Below, in pieces: positions 45,688-57,088 of a DNA stretch of 64,000 nt (the first letter of the stretch is position 1; every line of letters starts with the position of its first letter). The notes below the pieces were generated by a model. That model was not told where the DNA came from, searched no databases, and was given only the letters and a program-made list of their open reading frames with translations. This DNA comes from Amoebophrya sp. A120 (lineage: Eukaryota; Sar; Dinophyceae; Syndiniales; Amoebophryaceae), in contig CAJINV010000003.1 of NCBI GenBank assembly GCA_905178155.1, positions 5,029,700 to 5,093,699 of the forward strand, in the 5' to 3' direction. The position numbers and the translations under genes were made by a program.

Positions 45688-48537
45688 ATGGTCGGCAGTA
45701 GTGGGCTGATGTGGCTACGAGTACTAAAGCTTCTCCTCTGGGTCGGCCGCCTCAACGTGGCTCGGGGAGCGGCCGGGAGTTTCCACCCTGGAGTCGGAGA
45801 TCCTGAACCCGAACCCGCAGAAACAGAGGAGGATCGGGAGGCACTAAGATACCTCCTCGCCGCCGCCGAAAGTCAGGTGATGAAGCTACGGACCCGGCTG
45901 GGGCTCAACGTCGACGGCAGTGCGATCGCTGGGGGCCAAATATCGGAGCGCCATGAAGCCACGAGACCGTCGTGCGACCAGGTTGCCGTGGACGCGGGGT
46001 GCTGCGACGAAATGGGCCGGATCATCCGCACGTTTGGCGAGAACGCAGCCTGGCGAGGGCCTACGTCACCGACCACTGCAGCTGGAACAGCATATAGTGC
46101 CGCTACTAAGAATGAACTCTGCTCGCGATGCGGAGGCCCCGTCCAAAGTCGCTTGAAAAAAGCAGGCACCAGTGTGCATTTCTCGTTTGACGAAGACGAG
46201 AATGCAAGAAGCACACCCGTGCTTACAATTCCTTCAGGCGCCAGCACGCATCTTCGACCAAGGCAAGAAGATTCCGAGGGAGATAACTCTTCCTCTTCCA
46301 GTGAATCGGGTGCCGAGGACGATGGAGATTTTGATCGTCGTAGCACGCCCAGTGCGTTGACGCAGCAAGGTAAAAAGTGCGAAAATTTCATCTTGCATCA
46401 AGCTGAGCAGCGCACCTTTGCTTGCTCGCTATTTCCGGATGGGGATCATGAAGTATCCACCTTCATCGCAGACAGCCACGCAGCGCAAACCTCTCCTGTG
46501 GGTCGTGAGGGTGTGAACTCTAGCGAAGATGGCCCAGAAGTCCTGCAGAAGACCTCGAGTCCACCGTCGGGGACGACGGCTCCTCGCAGCACCCGGCAAA
46601 TAAAGAACGCAGCGTTTCGCAGCGGCGGACAGGTGGAAGAAGGACCGAGCAATGTAAAGAAAAATCGTGCCTCGGCTGTGTCCGAAAACGTTCGAAAGGC
46701 AGCCCGGAAGAAAGAGAAGCCGGCGATTTGCGACACAAGTTCTCCGACGAGAAGTGCAGCAAAAACTACTACACTCGCAGATGATTCTAGTCGTCGTGGT
46801 GGCCTTCGCCTTGGGAGCGATAGCTTTCAAATCGCTCTGAAGGAGCAAGCGAGAGAAGAAGCGAGGTTCCTGAGCAGAAGCGGAAATAAACAAAAACGGA
46901 CGGGAAACGCGGGCAGAGTGCAGCTCGGAGGAAAAACTTCGACGGGCCCGCAACATAGCCAAGAAGCAGTGGAGGAGCAGAGGACCTCCACGCGAAATGC
47001 TGCATATGGTAGTATGCTTCCTCAACCGCAGAAAACAGATGAGTTTCCTGCAAGCGCCGGAGATCAAGATCAACTAGCAGACGAGTTGGAGTCCGTGCGT
47101 GCAAGGCTCTCTAGGCTGTCAGTCTCCTATGGTGACAGGCTCGGTCAGGTGCGCGACTTTGTCGTGCCTAGCGGTAGAGAGATTACAAATGCATGCGACC
47201 ACCTCGTCTCGGTGTGCCGTGGAGCAGCGGTTTCCACCGCGAACGACGTGATACGGTGGGTCTATTTCTTCCACAAGTTGGGGTGCTCGTCGGTTCGCGG
47301 ACTAGTCAAACACATTGAAGCGACCGATGAGCACTACTGGGCGACCCTTAAAGAACGCCTAAAAGAGCGGCAGCCGCCTTCCGGGAAGCAGAAACGCACT
47401 GCAAGAAGAATGGCCGCAGCAAGTCGTGGGCAAAACAGAGGCTCGCCCGCGCAAGGTAGCGTCGAAGCAGGGGCCATAGTACAACCGGAGGGCAGCAGCT
47501 GCGCTTCGGAACACAGCGACGCTATGCCTCTTTGCACGACCGCACCCGAAAACAAGACGGGAGGTTGGTGGCAGATGTGTTGTGCAACCATGGTTGGAAC
47601 CGCCGGCGCGCTTATTTTTGCGCATTGTGCAACTCTGGATATCGCGGTGACGCGGTGTCATGCCCCAGTCATGTTACAGGCCGGAGGGGCGTGGCTAGAA
47701 GATAAAATATGCGAGCTAGAGGTGGAACGGATGCGGAAGAAGTACAAGGTCTCGGAACAATTATATCCAGCAGAGTTTGATGCCGTGACTAGTTCCGGCA
47801 ACCCGAATGATATGATCCCGAGGACACAAGCAGTGAATAGAGTAAAAGGTGATCTTCATGCGCGTGCGATCGCGGCAGCAAAGAGCGAAGTGGGCCGCTG
47901 TGTCTACAGGTGGAGAAAGTGCTCTATAGACGAGCTGCTTGCGGAGATCATGGACGGCTCTGATTTGGATGCGGAGGACAGCGATGGCAGGCAGCGGTGG
48001 TGGAATTCGAGCGAGAGTCAACATCCGGGGGGACCAGGACTTTTTGCCTCCACAGATTGTACCCACGACTCGACATCAACCTGCGCGACCGAGGCCAGGG
48101 TGACAGACAGCGCGTCTGTCGCGCACGAGTGTCGTGGAGGTGCACGGGACGAAGCCGCGGCGCTTCGAGTTCTCTTGGAGAACGCACCGGCAGTTGAAGG
48201 GTATTTGTGTGATCATGCAATTTTTTGGTCGTGGTTCCCGTTCTCGCCCGAGCGGGCGCGTCGCGTCAACGAGATGTCGCCAGAATTTCCGAAACTGCAG
48301 TTTTACATCCGGGAGGCCTGCAGAGAACGGGGAATGCTCGTTCACTCGTTTCACGCACTTTTCGAAACTTTCGACGAGTTTTTCAAGCAGGTGCTCTCAG
48401 AATGCAGCGCAGATAAAGACAGAACCACACTTGCGGATGAACGCAGAGTGATGGGCCTTCCCTGTGCGCACGTGTATGAGGCTATCCGAAAGGTTCGGGA
48501 ACAATGCGGTCAGCAGGCCCTCAGGGAGAGGACATAA
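45688..48537 (+). CDS. Orphan secreted or membrane protein, about 949 residues
   Basis: I choose the ATG at 45688 (MVGSSGLMWLRVLKLLLWVG), which begins a signal peptide or anchor; the open frame extends upstream without ATG. Residues about 20-50 are acidic. A Cys cluster follows (DQVAVDAGCCDEMG, ELCSRCGGPV). A long disordered Ser/Arg/Lys region runs to about residue 480. A folded-looking part begins near ESVRARLSRLSVSYGDRLGQ, with a hydrophobic span at about 650 (MCCATMVGTAGALIFAHCAT). The C-terminal 110 residues are Trp/Phe-rich and helical (FWSWFPFSPERARRVNEM, LVHSFHALFETFDEFFKQVL). No family recognised. Single exon. Confidence 0.65.
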   Translation: MVGSSGLMWLRVLKLLLWVGRLNVARGAAGSFHPGVGDPEPEPAETEEDREALRYLLAAAESQVMKLRTRLGLNVDGSAIAGGQISERHEATRPSCDQVAVDAGCCDEMGRIIRTFGENAAWRGPTSPTTAAGTAYSAATKNELCSRCGGPVQSRLKKAGTSVHFSFDEDENARSTPVLTIPSGASTHLRPRQEDSEGDNSSSSSESGAEDDGDFDRRSTPSALTQQGKKCENFILHQAEQRTFACSLFPDGDHEVSTFIADSHAAQTSPVGREGVNSSEDGPEVLQKTSSPPSGTTAPRSTRQIKNAAFRSGGQVEEGPSNVKKNRASAVSENVRKAARKKEKPAICDTSSPTRSAAKTTTLADDSSRRGGLRLGSDSFQIALKEQAREEARFLSRSGNKQKRTGNAGRVQLGGKTSTGPQHSQEAVEEQRTSTRNAAYGSMLPQPQKTDEFPASAGDQDQLADELESVRARLSRLSVSYGDRLGQVRDFVVPSGREITNACDHLVSVCRGAAVSTANDVIRWVYFFHKLGCSSVRGLVKHIEATDEHYWATLKERLKERQPPSGKQKRTARRMAAASRGQNRGSPAQGSVEAGAIVQPEGSSCASEHSDAMPLCTTAPENKTGGWWQMCCATMVGTAGALIFAHCATLDIAVTRCHAPVMLQAGGAWLEDKICELEVERMRKKYKVSEQLYPAEFDAVTSSGNPNDMIPRTQAVNRVKGDLHARAIAAAKSEVGRCVYRWRKCSIDELLAEIMDGSDLDAEDSDGRQRWWNSSESQHPGGPGLFASTDCTHDSTSTCATEARVTDSASVAHECRGGARDEAAALRVLLENAPAVEGYLCDHAIFWSWFPFSPERARRVNEMSPEFPKLQFYIREACRERGMLVHSFHALFETFDEFFKQVLSECSADKDRTTLADERRVMGLPCAHVYEAIRKVREQCGQQALRERT

Positions 48538-49842
48538 AGAGAAAGGCAAACTACGCGGCTTCGTGATTTTTATCTCGGCAAATGTCGATAGAAGTGTGCT
48601 ACTTATTTGTTCATCACGTGATTAATTCATATGACCGCTCGTTGCGGAAAACAGCTCCACTTTGCACCCATGTTTTATCTTTAACACGCGAAAAGTCTTC
48701 ATTTGCGTGCCGTGCGGTCTAAGTTTTATGCTTTAGTCGTTTCGGCGCGTCGCAGATCTACTTTTTCGTTGTGTTTTTGTAAAGTTTGGGAAAAACACAC
48801 AGGATCCGTATCGAATCGAAAGAGGTAAAGAGCTTTATTTTCGCATAGCCCAGTTTCGTGGTGCGTGAAGTAGATGAAATTCGGCCCAATCCGAGAACTG
48901 CTTGGAGGTGAAAATGCATCTTCTCGAAGCCATTTGTGATTTTCTTGCGACTAGAAGTTGTGAGAAAAAAAATTCTCGCTAACGTCGTCTTCGCTTCGTC
49001 AACCGCTTGATTTGTGTGAAGTGATCAGTTGAACACCGACACTGAAAGGTTATTGTTGCACTGCAGAATGTCATATTTTCTTTTTCCTGCAACTACGAAT
49101 AAATACATGGCAAACTCAAAACTTAGAGGGTGCATAGTTTGAATATTTATCCGTTGTCCTAGTAGTACAGTACCTGGAAACAACAAGTTCTCATAAATAT
49201 CAGCTCTAAAAAAGTGAAATCTAGCTACGTGGCGATCGAACACTTACCCGCTAGTATATTAAACAAACTGTTGCCAATATTGATCTACTTCGTTTCTAAC
49301 GGAAGGCACAGCTTCTTCATCACCGCGGCGCGCCGCCCGGTTCGGTTCCCGCATTCATGTTCTCCGGGACGAAAACGAAGTAGCTTGTTGTACGGTTTCT
49401 TTGCTTTTTCAACGAACAGAGGATCAATCCCTTGACCCGGCCGAGCTACGGCACAAAGAAATAGCTACTAAATAAAATTGTTGTACTTCATTTTTGTTTT
49501 TTCCACCTCAAGATGAAGATGTAGATGAATCAGATCAACACTCAAAAATATGTTACTTTGCGTTCCTTCTCATGTAAAAATAGTGATATCAGTGTTGTGA
49601 ATAAAGCCTTCGAATACAACTCCGTAGATCTCCTTTTGTCATCTATCTGTCCTTCCCCTGAACCACCGGTGTGAGATACAAACAACCCTGGGGCATCAAA
49701 AACGGGGCGAGCAAGGACCAGAACAATTGATGAGAAGAACCGCGTACAAAAGAAATTGACCACTTTCCACCACCCCTACGCTTCCAGAAGTACAACCTGC
49801 CCGACTGCGATTTCGCGAGTAGCCTTGTACGCAATCTTCACC
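48538..49842. other. Intergenic, no gene seen
   Basis: About 1.3 kb, AT-rich; short frames only on either strand (for example minus 49542-49763), none with support. Confidence 0.5.
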
Positions 49843-52800
49843 ATGCTGCCGTCACGCACAGGATCGACCGCACCGTCGCGCAACGACCAGGATGCCTACA
49901 TACGGGCACGGGAGGAGGGACATTCGCATTCCGTTGGAGAGCTGGACCAGGCCTTGGGTGGCTGGGGTGCGTTAGAGGGGGACGAGGATGGCGATGACGA
50001 CATTCTTGCGAAACCGCGGACGAAATCCGCGGGCGCCGAACCTGGATTGCCCCCTAGTTTCTGTTTTTCCTCCACTTCTGCGGAGGGTGGGGGTGCAACG
50101 GGAGTCGGAAATCATGACAATGGGGTGCTGGACCGGTACGAGTGAATTCAGTGATCATAATTGTATATTCTTTAACGGTACTTGATTCGGAGAAAAACAA
50201 AAATGTCACAGCATAAAAAAGTGCACACCTATGTACCTCTTATTCGACGTAAAAAAAGTTGTATCTTGTGTTGGGAGGCTAGAAGGGTCTGTTAAAGAGC
50301 GCCATCTGATCTACAGTCTAGAGTGCAGGCGTTAAATGAATTGCTCAGGTCCGACGACGAGGAAGTTGACAGTGGCGGCGAGTCGGTCGCCGACGACCCA
50401 GTGGATGTGAATGACGCGGCGGAGGTGGAGGTGAAAAAGAAGACCAAGCGTGGCGGGGTGAAAAAGAAAAAAGGTACTCTGCCTCATTAATGTATTTGAA
50501 TTGCATGTCACGCCAATCATGAACATGATGAAGATGCACCATGAAAATGAATTCGTCAATAGTTTTTCTGTGAGATTCTAATCCTGAGACACGGCGACTG
50601 ACAGAAGCAAGCGCTTATCTTTACGACTGAGATAAAAGTTTCTTCAAACCACGAACATCAGGTACCAAGAAGACGGAAATGAAAAACATTATTTCGCCGG
50701 CTCAGATGTTAGGAATGATGGTCAAGGCCAACATCACCGATCCGAAAAATGCGGAGAGGACTTCTACGGCCGAAGCGAATAAGATCAACACAACTTCTAC
50801 AACTGCTACTACACCCGGAGCCGCAGAGACTGGGCCCTCGGCCTCTACTTCCGTCTCCGGTGGTGCCGGCGGCCGTACCCGACCCGCACACCTTCCTACG
50901 CCACCCCCGGCCCCGGCCTTGGCTCCTGGAACTGGTGCGTATGAGCACGCGGTGCCGCGGCCGCCGACCCCGAAGTACCCCGCCAAATCGAGCCCCGGCG
51001 GCGAGGGGGATCCCCGCTACGCCCTCGTGGGTAACTACTACCTGGGCTACCTGCGGGTGCTGAAACGGGGCAAGCAGTGGCCGGTGTGCCAGTTCTGGTT
51101 CAAGGATTGCGAGTTGTTCAGTAAACAAAACAAAGAAAATGCGCCGGCCTTCGCCTACTGCTCCAAGAACTGGGCCTTCCGCGGTGACCCCGACCATAAG
51201 CGCTTCGTCGCGGCGAGGGAAGGAGAACAGGATCCGAACTGGGAAAATCGCACCCGTACATACAAATAGGAAGTGCTGGAGGATATTATAGATGAGATAT
51301 GGAACATCAAGCTCTTTCGATTTTTGACTTTGCTCTTTTCTTTATTTTCGTTTTTTGCAAGACTTCTTGTTCTTACCCATGCCATCATCACAAGCAACAA
51401 CTTACAGTCGTCCGGTTTCGGATGCAAATCATGCAGAAAAGCAACCTGGAGCTGCGTCCGCAGGCGGAGGACGTGGAAGTTTTGACGAGAGAAGAGTACG
51501 AGAACTACTTGCGCCAAGAGGCGGAGGATCAGGAGCCGGAGGTGGCTCAGCATCCGGCGCAGACAGGAGCCATAGACCATCAACAGATCACGCATGGGCA
51601 GCACAACATGGGCGTTGTACAGAATAACACTACGACGTCGAATGGTTCGACTGCCGCCAGCGAGAATCAGAACCACCTGTACAACAACCGTGATGCAGCG
51701 TGTGGGGCTACAACTCTCGCGCAGGGAACCGCGGGAAACACCTGCGTTGCACCAGAGACCCACCAGCGTGGTAACTGTGGAACTGCTCCGTCAGCTATGA
51801 CTACGACGCAGCAATACAACTATCACACCAACAACAGCCAGCAGTCCGCGAGCTCCAGCATCAATTCATATAAGAACCCGGCGTTGAGCAACAGCTCCGC
51901 TGGTGGAGACAGGATTATTACTCCAATGGTTCATCCCGTGGTAACTCCTTGGGGAGTGGATACTCGAGCGGAGCAGAACACTGCGACAAATGGTGGCGAC
52001 CCTATTGGACAAGCCGCCATGGCCCAGCAAGCGGATCTCGGCGCATCGTGGGTCGAACAAGGTAGTACGAACCCTTACAACACCGAGGGATCGACATACA
52101 CGAACGGAAACGGTTGGGAAGAGATGCACCATCAACAGCAGACTCCCTGGCCCGAGGCTGAGTCATCGTCTTCCGCTCCCGAACAAGTTGCGCATGAAAA
52201 TTGCAGGAGCGCTCACGAAAATGGCAACCGGTGCTGGGATCAGGTGCAGCAGCAGCAAGCGACGGCTTTGGAGCAGCAATGGACAATTACCAGCACTGCA
52301 GTCCACCTAACCGGGGGCGGGGACCACACGGCGCGCGGTGACGAGCAGTCCGGCGACGCATTATCTCAGACCCAGCCGCCACCTCCGCCAGATCGCTCGG
52401 AGTCAATGGATCAGTCGTTGGTGGAGAACCCGGGGGCGCAAATGAACTCCGCCGTCGCTCGAATGTACAGCAATCCGTACAATTCCTATCCCATAGTGGA
52501 ACTACCTTCCTATAACCACTTTCCTTCAAATGATTTAGCATTTGTGGTATTTTTGTCGGGTGATGGAGGTGATGCATGAAGTGATACATAATGTTGGCCA
52601 GGAGCACGGCGATGCAGGGCCAGTGGCTCAAACAGAACTAGCAGGCATCACTATATTTTCATGGAGATTTCGGCACTCATCGAAAATAACTCAACTCCTG
52701 GCTTCTTCTATCCACCAAGAGACTTGTGCATGGTTTATTCACCCGTTTCATTTCCTGCACATGCGTCGCTGGTGCAGCTTCTCTCGAGAGGAAGGAGGGA

Positions 52801-54145
52801 AAGTTAGTAGTTTCCACGTGATAGTAAGGCAGCTCAACTACAAATCGCGTCCGCCCAGGCAAGCGTCGCGACATATGCTCACTACGGTGGACATTCCTCT
52901 ACCACTCAGCAGAACCCTTACTCCTCTGCCCGCCCTCGTCAGGAAGAGCGCGATCATCAAAACTGGGGCGCTGGTGTTCCCAACGGCGCGGGAGATGAAC
53001 ACCAGCCATCGCATCCTTACCACGTTGCGAATCAGCAACACCACTACAACGGATCTCAACTACAAGTGGCGAATGGGACGAGTGCAAACAAAATCCAAAC
53101 CGAGCACCAATATACGGGCGCGTCGTATTACAACTACCATCCAAGAAGCATGACCATGCAGCACAACAGTTCCTACAACAATATCGCAGCACAACAAGCT
53201 TCGTATGGTGATTCGCAGCAGTGCAACTCCGGTACTGACGACGCAGCTCACTGTGTTGGTCACGTGCAGCGAGCGACTGGTCGTGCATCTGCGGTGGTCG
53301 TCCCCGTGCATCGTTATCCGTGGCAAGAGCAGAGCGAAGTAGATCCAAGCACAATGGTCGCATCGGAGCAGCATGATGCAAGAGTGCGAGCCGAAGATCC
53401 GACCAAGAATTCGAACTCTACTACGGACACCTCGGACCTTGGAGCAGGAGAACAACATCACGTTGTTGGTTATGAAATAACTACAACTTCCTCTACCTGT
53501 AATACAGCCAATGCACAGAACGTCGGCACTTGTTCGAGAACCTTGGGACAGCAGCTGACGTTCGTGCGGGACCAGATTCGAAAAGCTGACGCGAACAGGA
53601 AGGGCGCGGACGCAACGGCTAACCGGCTGCGTGATCAGTGTGAAGAAATGCTGGATACGATGTCGGAAACGAACGCGGAAATCAGACGCTTGAAAGACAA
53701 GCTAGCCGAGCTAGAAGACAAGAAGAAAAAGGACAACAAAACGTTTTGCGATTTGAATATGGAAATGCAGGACCAGGAAAAAACTGGCACGAGAATCATG
53801 GAAAAGATGAACAATTACAAATTCGAAGAGCAGGAGCTGATGCGAAAAATAGATATCCTGGGGGAAGATCATCAACTAGTAAGACCGCGGGCGGATGATC
53901 ACGCATGCGATGTCGGCGGCACGGAGGTGGGAGGGTAAAAGTCACATTGATAATTTCAGATTTTTCGACCGTTCATTCTTCTTCTTGCATCGTAAGTACG
54001 AAACGTGCAACAGCGAATTTTTTTTTGGAATACACAATTTCAAAGATTTGTTTCGACGAACTCACTACAGGTACTGACTGGAACTTTTTTTTCAGCGGTT
54101 TCGTGCGAGCCCCGAAGCGCCTGATACTGGAAGCCGCAGAGCAGC
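49843..54145 (+). CDS. Q/N-rich, prion-like protein with C-terminal coiled coil, multi-exon
   Basis: Start MLPSRTGSTAPSRND. Exons: 49843 to about 50120-50141, about 50329-50472, 50661 to about 51255, 51411 to about 52490, about 52830-53880, and perhaps a last short one from about 54097. In-frame GT-AG joins: 50472/50661 (KKKG|TKKTEMK) and 51255/51411. The second exon is acidic then Lys-rich (VKKKTKRGGVKKKK). The third has a folded-looking block with Trp, Phe and Cys (VCQFWFKDCELFSKQNKENA... YCSKNWAFRGDPDHKRFVAA). The fourth and fifth are extremely rich in Gln, Asn, Ser, Thr and Tyr. The end is a coiled coil (LRDQCEEMLDTMSETNAEIR, LKDKLAELEDKKKK). Such composition is typical of RNA-granule or condensate proteins; function unknown. 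The true stop is uncertain. Confidence 0.55.
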
Positions 54146-54282
54146 GACCTTGAGGAGCTACGAGTTTTTCTTTTTTCAGTCGCCACCCGGAGGATGAGAA
54201 TGAGTACACATACCTGAAGCAAAGACCACACACAGTCGCAATGTAGAAGTTTGAGAAAGCGAAGTAGTACGCCGAGTTTGTA

Positions 54283-54543
54283 GTGCGAAAAAATATACAG
54301 ATTGCAATGGACGAAAATGAACATAAAAAAAGCAGCGTCTCACTGAGTAGTCTGGGGGTATTAATTGCGACAGCTGGAAGCTTCCTTTCCAAGCTCGTCG
54401 CATCTCGCTTGGCAGCAAAAGCTCAGTTTGGCGGTGTCTCGATCCGGGCAAGATCTTCCGGAATTTACGTAAATTGCTCGGGTCGTATCAATGACTTTCA
54501 TATCTTGCGCGAATTTCGGACGATCAGTGTCGTTCCATCATAA
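54283..54543 (+). CDS. Possible small protein, 86 codons
   Basis: MRKNIQIAMDENEHKKSSVS begins a frame with a hydrophobic stretch (LSSLGVLIATAGSFLSKLVA) and a stop at 54543. It is on the strand of its neighbours. Its last 27 codons lie inside the block that reappears after the gap at 62257. Weakly supported. Confidence 0.25.
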   Translation: MRKNIQIAMDENEHKKSSVSLSSLGVLIATAGSFLSKLVASRLAAKAQFGGVSIRARSSGIYVNCSGRINDFHILREFRTISVVPS

Positions 54544-56205
54544 AAACCATTATCATCAATGTACGCACGTAGCATGCGCGCTATGTAAAAATAAAATGCT
54601 TCGAAGAAACTTCAGTCAATAAGTCGAAAGCGAAAGCCTTGCTTGAATGTCTTCTTCCTGCTGCGTCCTGGCGGACGGGCTTGTTTCGATGCCATGGTGT
54701 TCTGTGAGTCAGCGAAGGGACTTTTTTCCCGAAATCATGTCAAGTGAAAACTCCAACCCGACGCTGCTCTAAAACTCGCACTGCGTGGCGGAGCAGCTGT
54801 CTTTTGATGTTGCCGGGGGCCCTCAGTTTTGCTTCGGGACGAATTTCGGCGGCCTGGGCCGTGCCTGGCTTGTCCCCATATACGGCCGGGCGAACTGCGC
54901 CGACAGTGGGGAGCGCCTCGGCGATCGCTTGCGCAGCGCGCTCGTTTGGTTTCGCGCAAATCGCGAGGGCGAGCATTGCCATGCCCTGCTTGCAGTTCTT
55001 GACGGTCCCGACAGAAGTGACACGCCGGCGGCTCCGGTTCGTAGCACTGCGGCGATCTCCACAGAGTCGCCCGGCCCGGAGCTCCTGGGCGTTGCCATCT
55101 TCGTGGACGGCGTGCGCCTCGCCCTCTCGACTCGCACGAGACGGGTCTATAGTTGTCTAGAGTTTTACGAAACTGCGGCCATTTTACTAGCCCTGACCAG
55201 GTTCAGCATCCTGCGGCGGGGGGAGACGGTCCCGGAACTTGTGGACAATTGGCCCGCACGGTGCGCGCGCCAGAACAGCGCCAGCCCCGCAGCGCCTTGC
55301 TGCGCCCTGGCTGGCAAGATTCGGGGCCGCAGGCCCCGCAGGCGACGAGCCCGGTGGCCGCGGGCATCTTGCAAAACTTCCCGCCCAGGATGAGACGTCT
55401 CGCCAGTTTTCCTGGCGCTGCTGCCCGGCTGCCCGCGGCCCCATTTGCAAGCATTCCGCGGGCCTTTTCGGACGGGAGGCGCGCCCCCGGGGCCTGTTGC
55501 GCCGGCCGGCGCGCGGCTTTGCACGGTCGGACGGGCCGCGGGCGGCCCCTTTGCGGGAGACGCGGGGCGGGCCCAAGGGCATGAGCCGGACCGCGATCGA
55601 CCTGGAACCGCTCCGCCTACCGCAGTCTCTTCGGGAGCTACTCAAGTAGGCAGACGAAATTGGGTCCCTGCCTACCGGGGGCCTTTGCGGGGTTTTTAAA
55701 CATCGCCCCCGGAGGTGGGGGGGGGGTATTCGGTCCCACAAAGCTGCTGGCGCTCCTACAGACTGGCTTTCCAAATTTGCTTCAGCTCCTGTTTCTAGTT
55801 TCCAAACGTATCGGCTGGAATGAGGATGATGCGGAGACGGGCCGGCGCGGCGCCAGTCGCGCGAGCGTGGCCAACCCCCGAAGAGGTTTGGCCCAGTTGG
55901 CTCCTCGGGAACGGAAGGAGAAGGACTGGGATAAGGGCGGCAGGCTGCGCGCCCGCACCTTCACCGGCGGCAGGCACCGCGCCGGCAGCGGCGGAAATGC
56001 CCCAAGGGTAAGCCTTGCCACCCGGGGAAAGGGAGGCGCGGTATGAAATCGAGGCGGTCGGGTCCATGGGATTAGAGCACTGGAGGCCGAAACTATATCA
56101 GCCGAGCGACGATACGGGAAAAGGCAGGGAAATTGCGAGGGCCGGCCTTCAGTGCGGGGCCGGAGCGCCAGCGAGCCGATGTGCAGACGGGCGGCTGCCA
56201 AATTT
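54462..56205. repeat. Long direct repeat, copy 1 (offset 7,795 bp)
   Basis: The sequence from AATTTACGTAAATTGCTCGG onward recurs from 62257 to the window end, and every open frame in it recurs at exactly +7,795 with the same protein, so I read the copies as identical over 1,744 bp. Copy 2 starts directly after the single N at 62256. Confidence 0.95.
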
Positions 56206-56580
56206 GCCAACGACGCACGTGCCTCGCTCGAACGTAATGGCACCAGTGGCCGCATCGGGCGCCTGCCACCAAGCGGGAAGCGGCTTTCCTACCGGAAGGC
56301 GGGCGCCTGCGGTATTTCTGCCGAAGGGGCTGCGAACAGGTAGCGCGCAAATTGTTCGGACAAAGTGGCCTCGCTTTTGGCTACGCGTTGCGCTGCGACT
56401 TACCACCGCGGCGGTGCCCCCTTATCCGGATCCTGCTCGCTGTCGCTTTGCGCGGCCTACAGAGCACGCGCATGCACTTCGCCCGTTGGGGACGGGCGCG
56501 GGTCGTGCTTTGATCTCGTCGGGCTGGCGCCTGTTCGAGCACGCTGCAGCGCTCGCGCACAGCGCCACTACGTAGCTCGC
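54660..56580 (+). mobile_element. GC-rich block, possibly a decayed retroelement
   Basis: GC-rich sequence unlike its flanks, open in many frames. The best candidate (54785-55393, 202 codons) contains LLGVAIFVDGVRL, SCLEFYETAAILLALTRFSI and VPELVDNW. The E-x-A-x-x-x-x-A-L and V-D-N spacing recalls the RNase H segment that follows reverse transcriptase in DIRS-like elements. No reverse transcriptase motif (YxDD) or integrase is seen, so the call is weak. A G10 run lies at about 55718-55727. Confidence 0.3.
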
Positions 56581-57088
56581 GTTCTAGAAGTCGGAGCGCT
56601 TGCCACCCGCGCGCGGTCACCGACCATGTGCAAACTGTGTCGTAGTCCGCTTGCGTGAGCATTTTACTTATCGACCGATCGCAGAAATTAAGTGCAAACA
56701 CAGCTCGCACTTCGTGGAGCATTTTTTTTTTTGATGTCGTAGTGGACAGGGCTGTTCTTACATCGACCACCAGCCGTTCGCTTTCTGTTTTGAGAGCCGA
56801 AGCACGCGCGTGAATTCGCGATGCGATCCATTTGCTCCGGTTCGTGAAATTAGAAGTACATGAGGCTTTATGCCACAGCAGCAAGCGCAAAGGCATAGAG
56901 TAAGATCACAGACCCTGTGGTTAACCACCCTGAAACTTTTTGCGCCGAGTGTACAGAGGCGAGCACAACATGTAGCAAGAAAATAGCACACACACTACGT
57001 ACAAGGAGGAATTTATTCTTCGACCTAAGATTGTTGCGGAGTAAGTGCGATCATCTTCAGGTGAGCGCATGTTGTATCGTCATTTCTA
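56581..57088. other. Intergenic, no gene seen
   Basis: Short stretch before the PRMT start; minus-strand frames at 56381-56896 and 56758-56991 have no support and oppose the gene block. Confidence 0.4.

Noticed and set aside
54735-56575. Several 80-200 codon frames on both strands of the duplicated block
   Set aside because: GC-rich sequence opens most frames; only the 202-codon plus frame shows any family-like pattern, so the others are not called.
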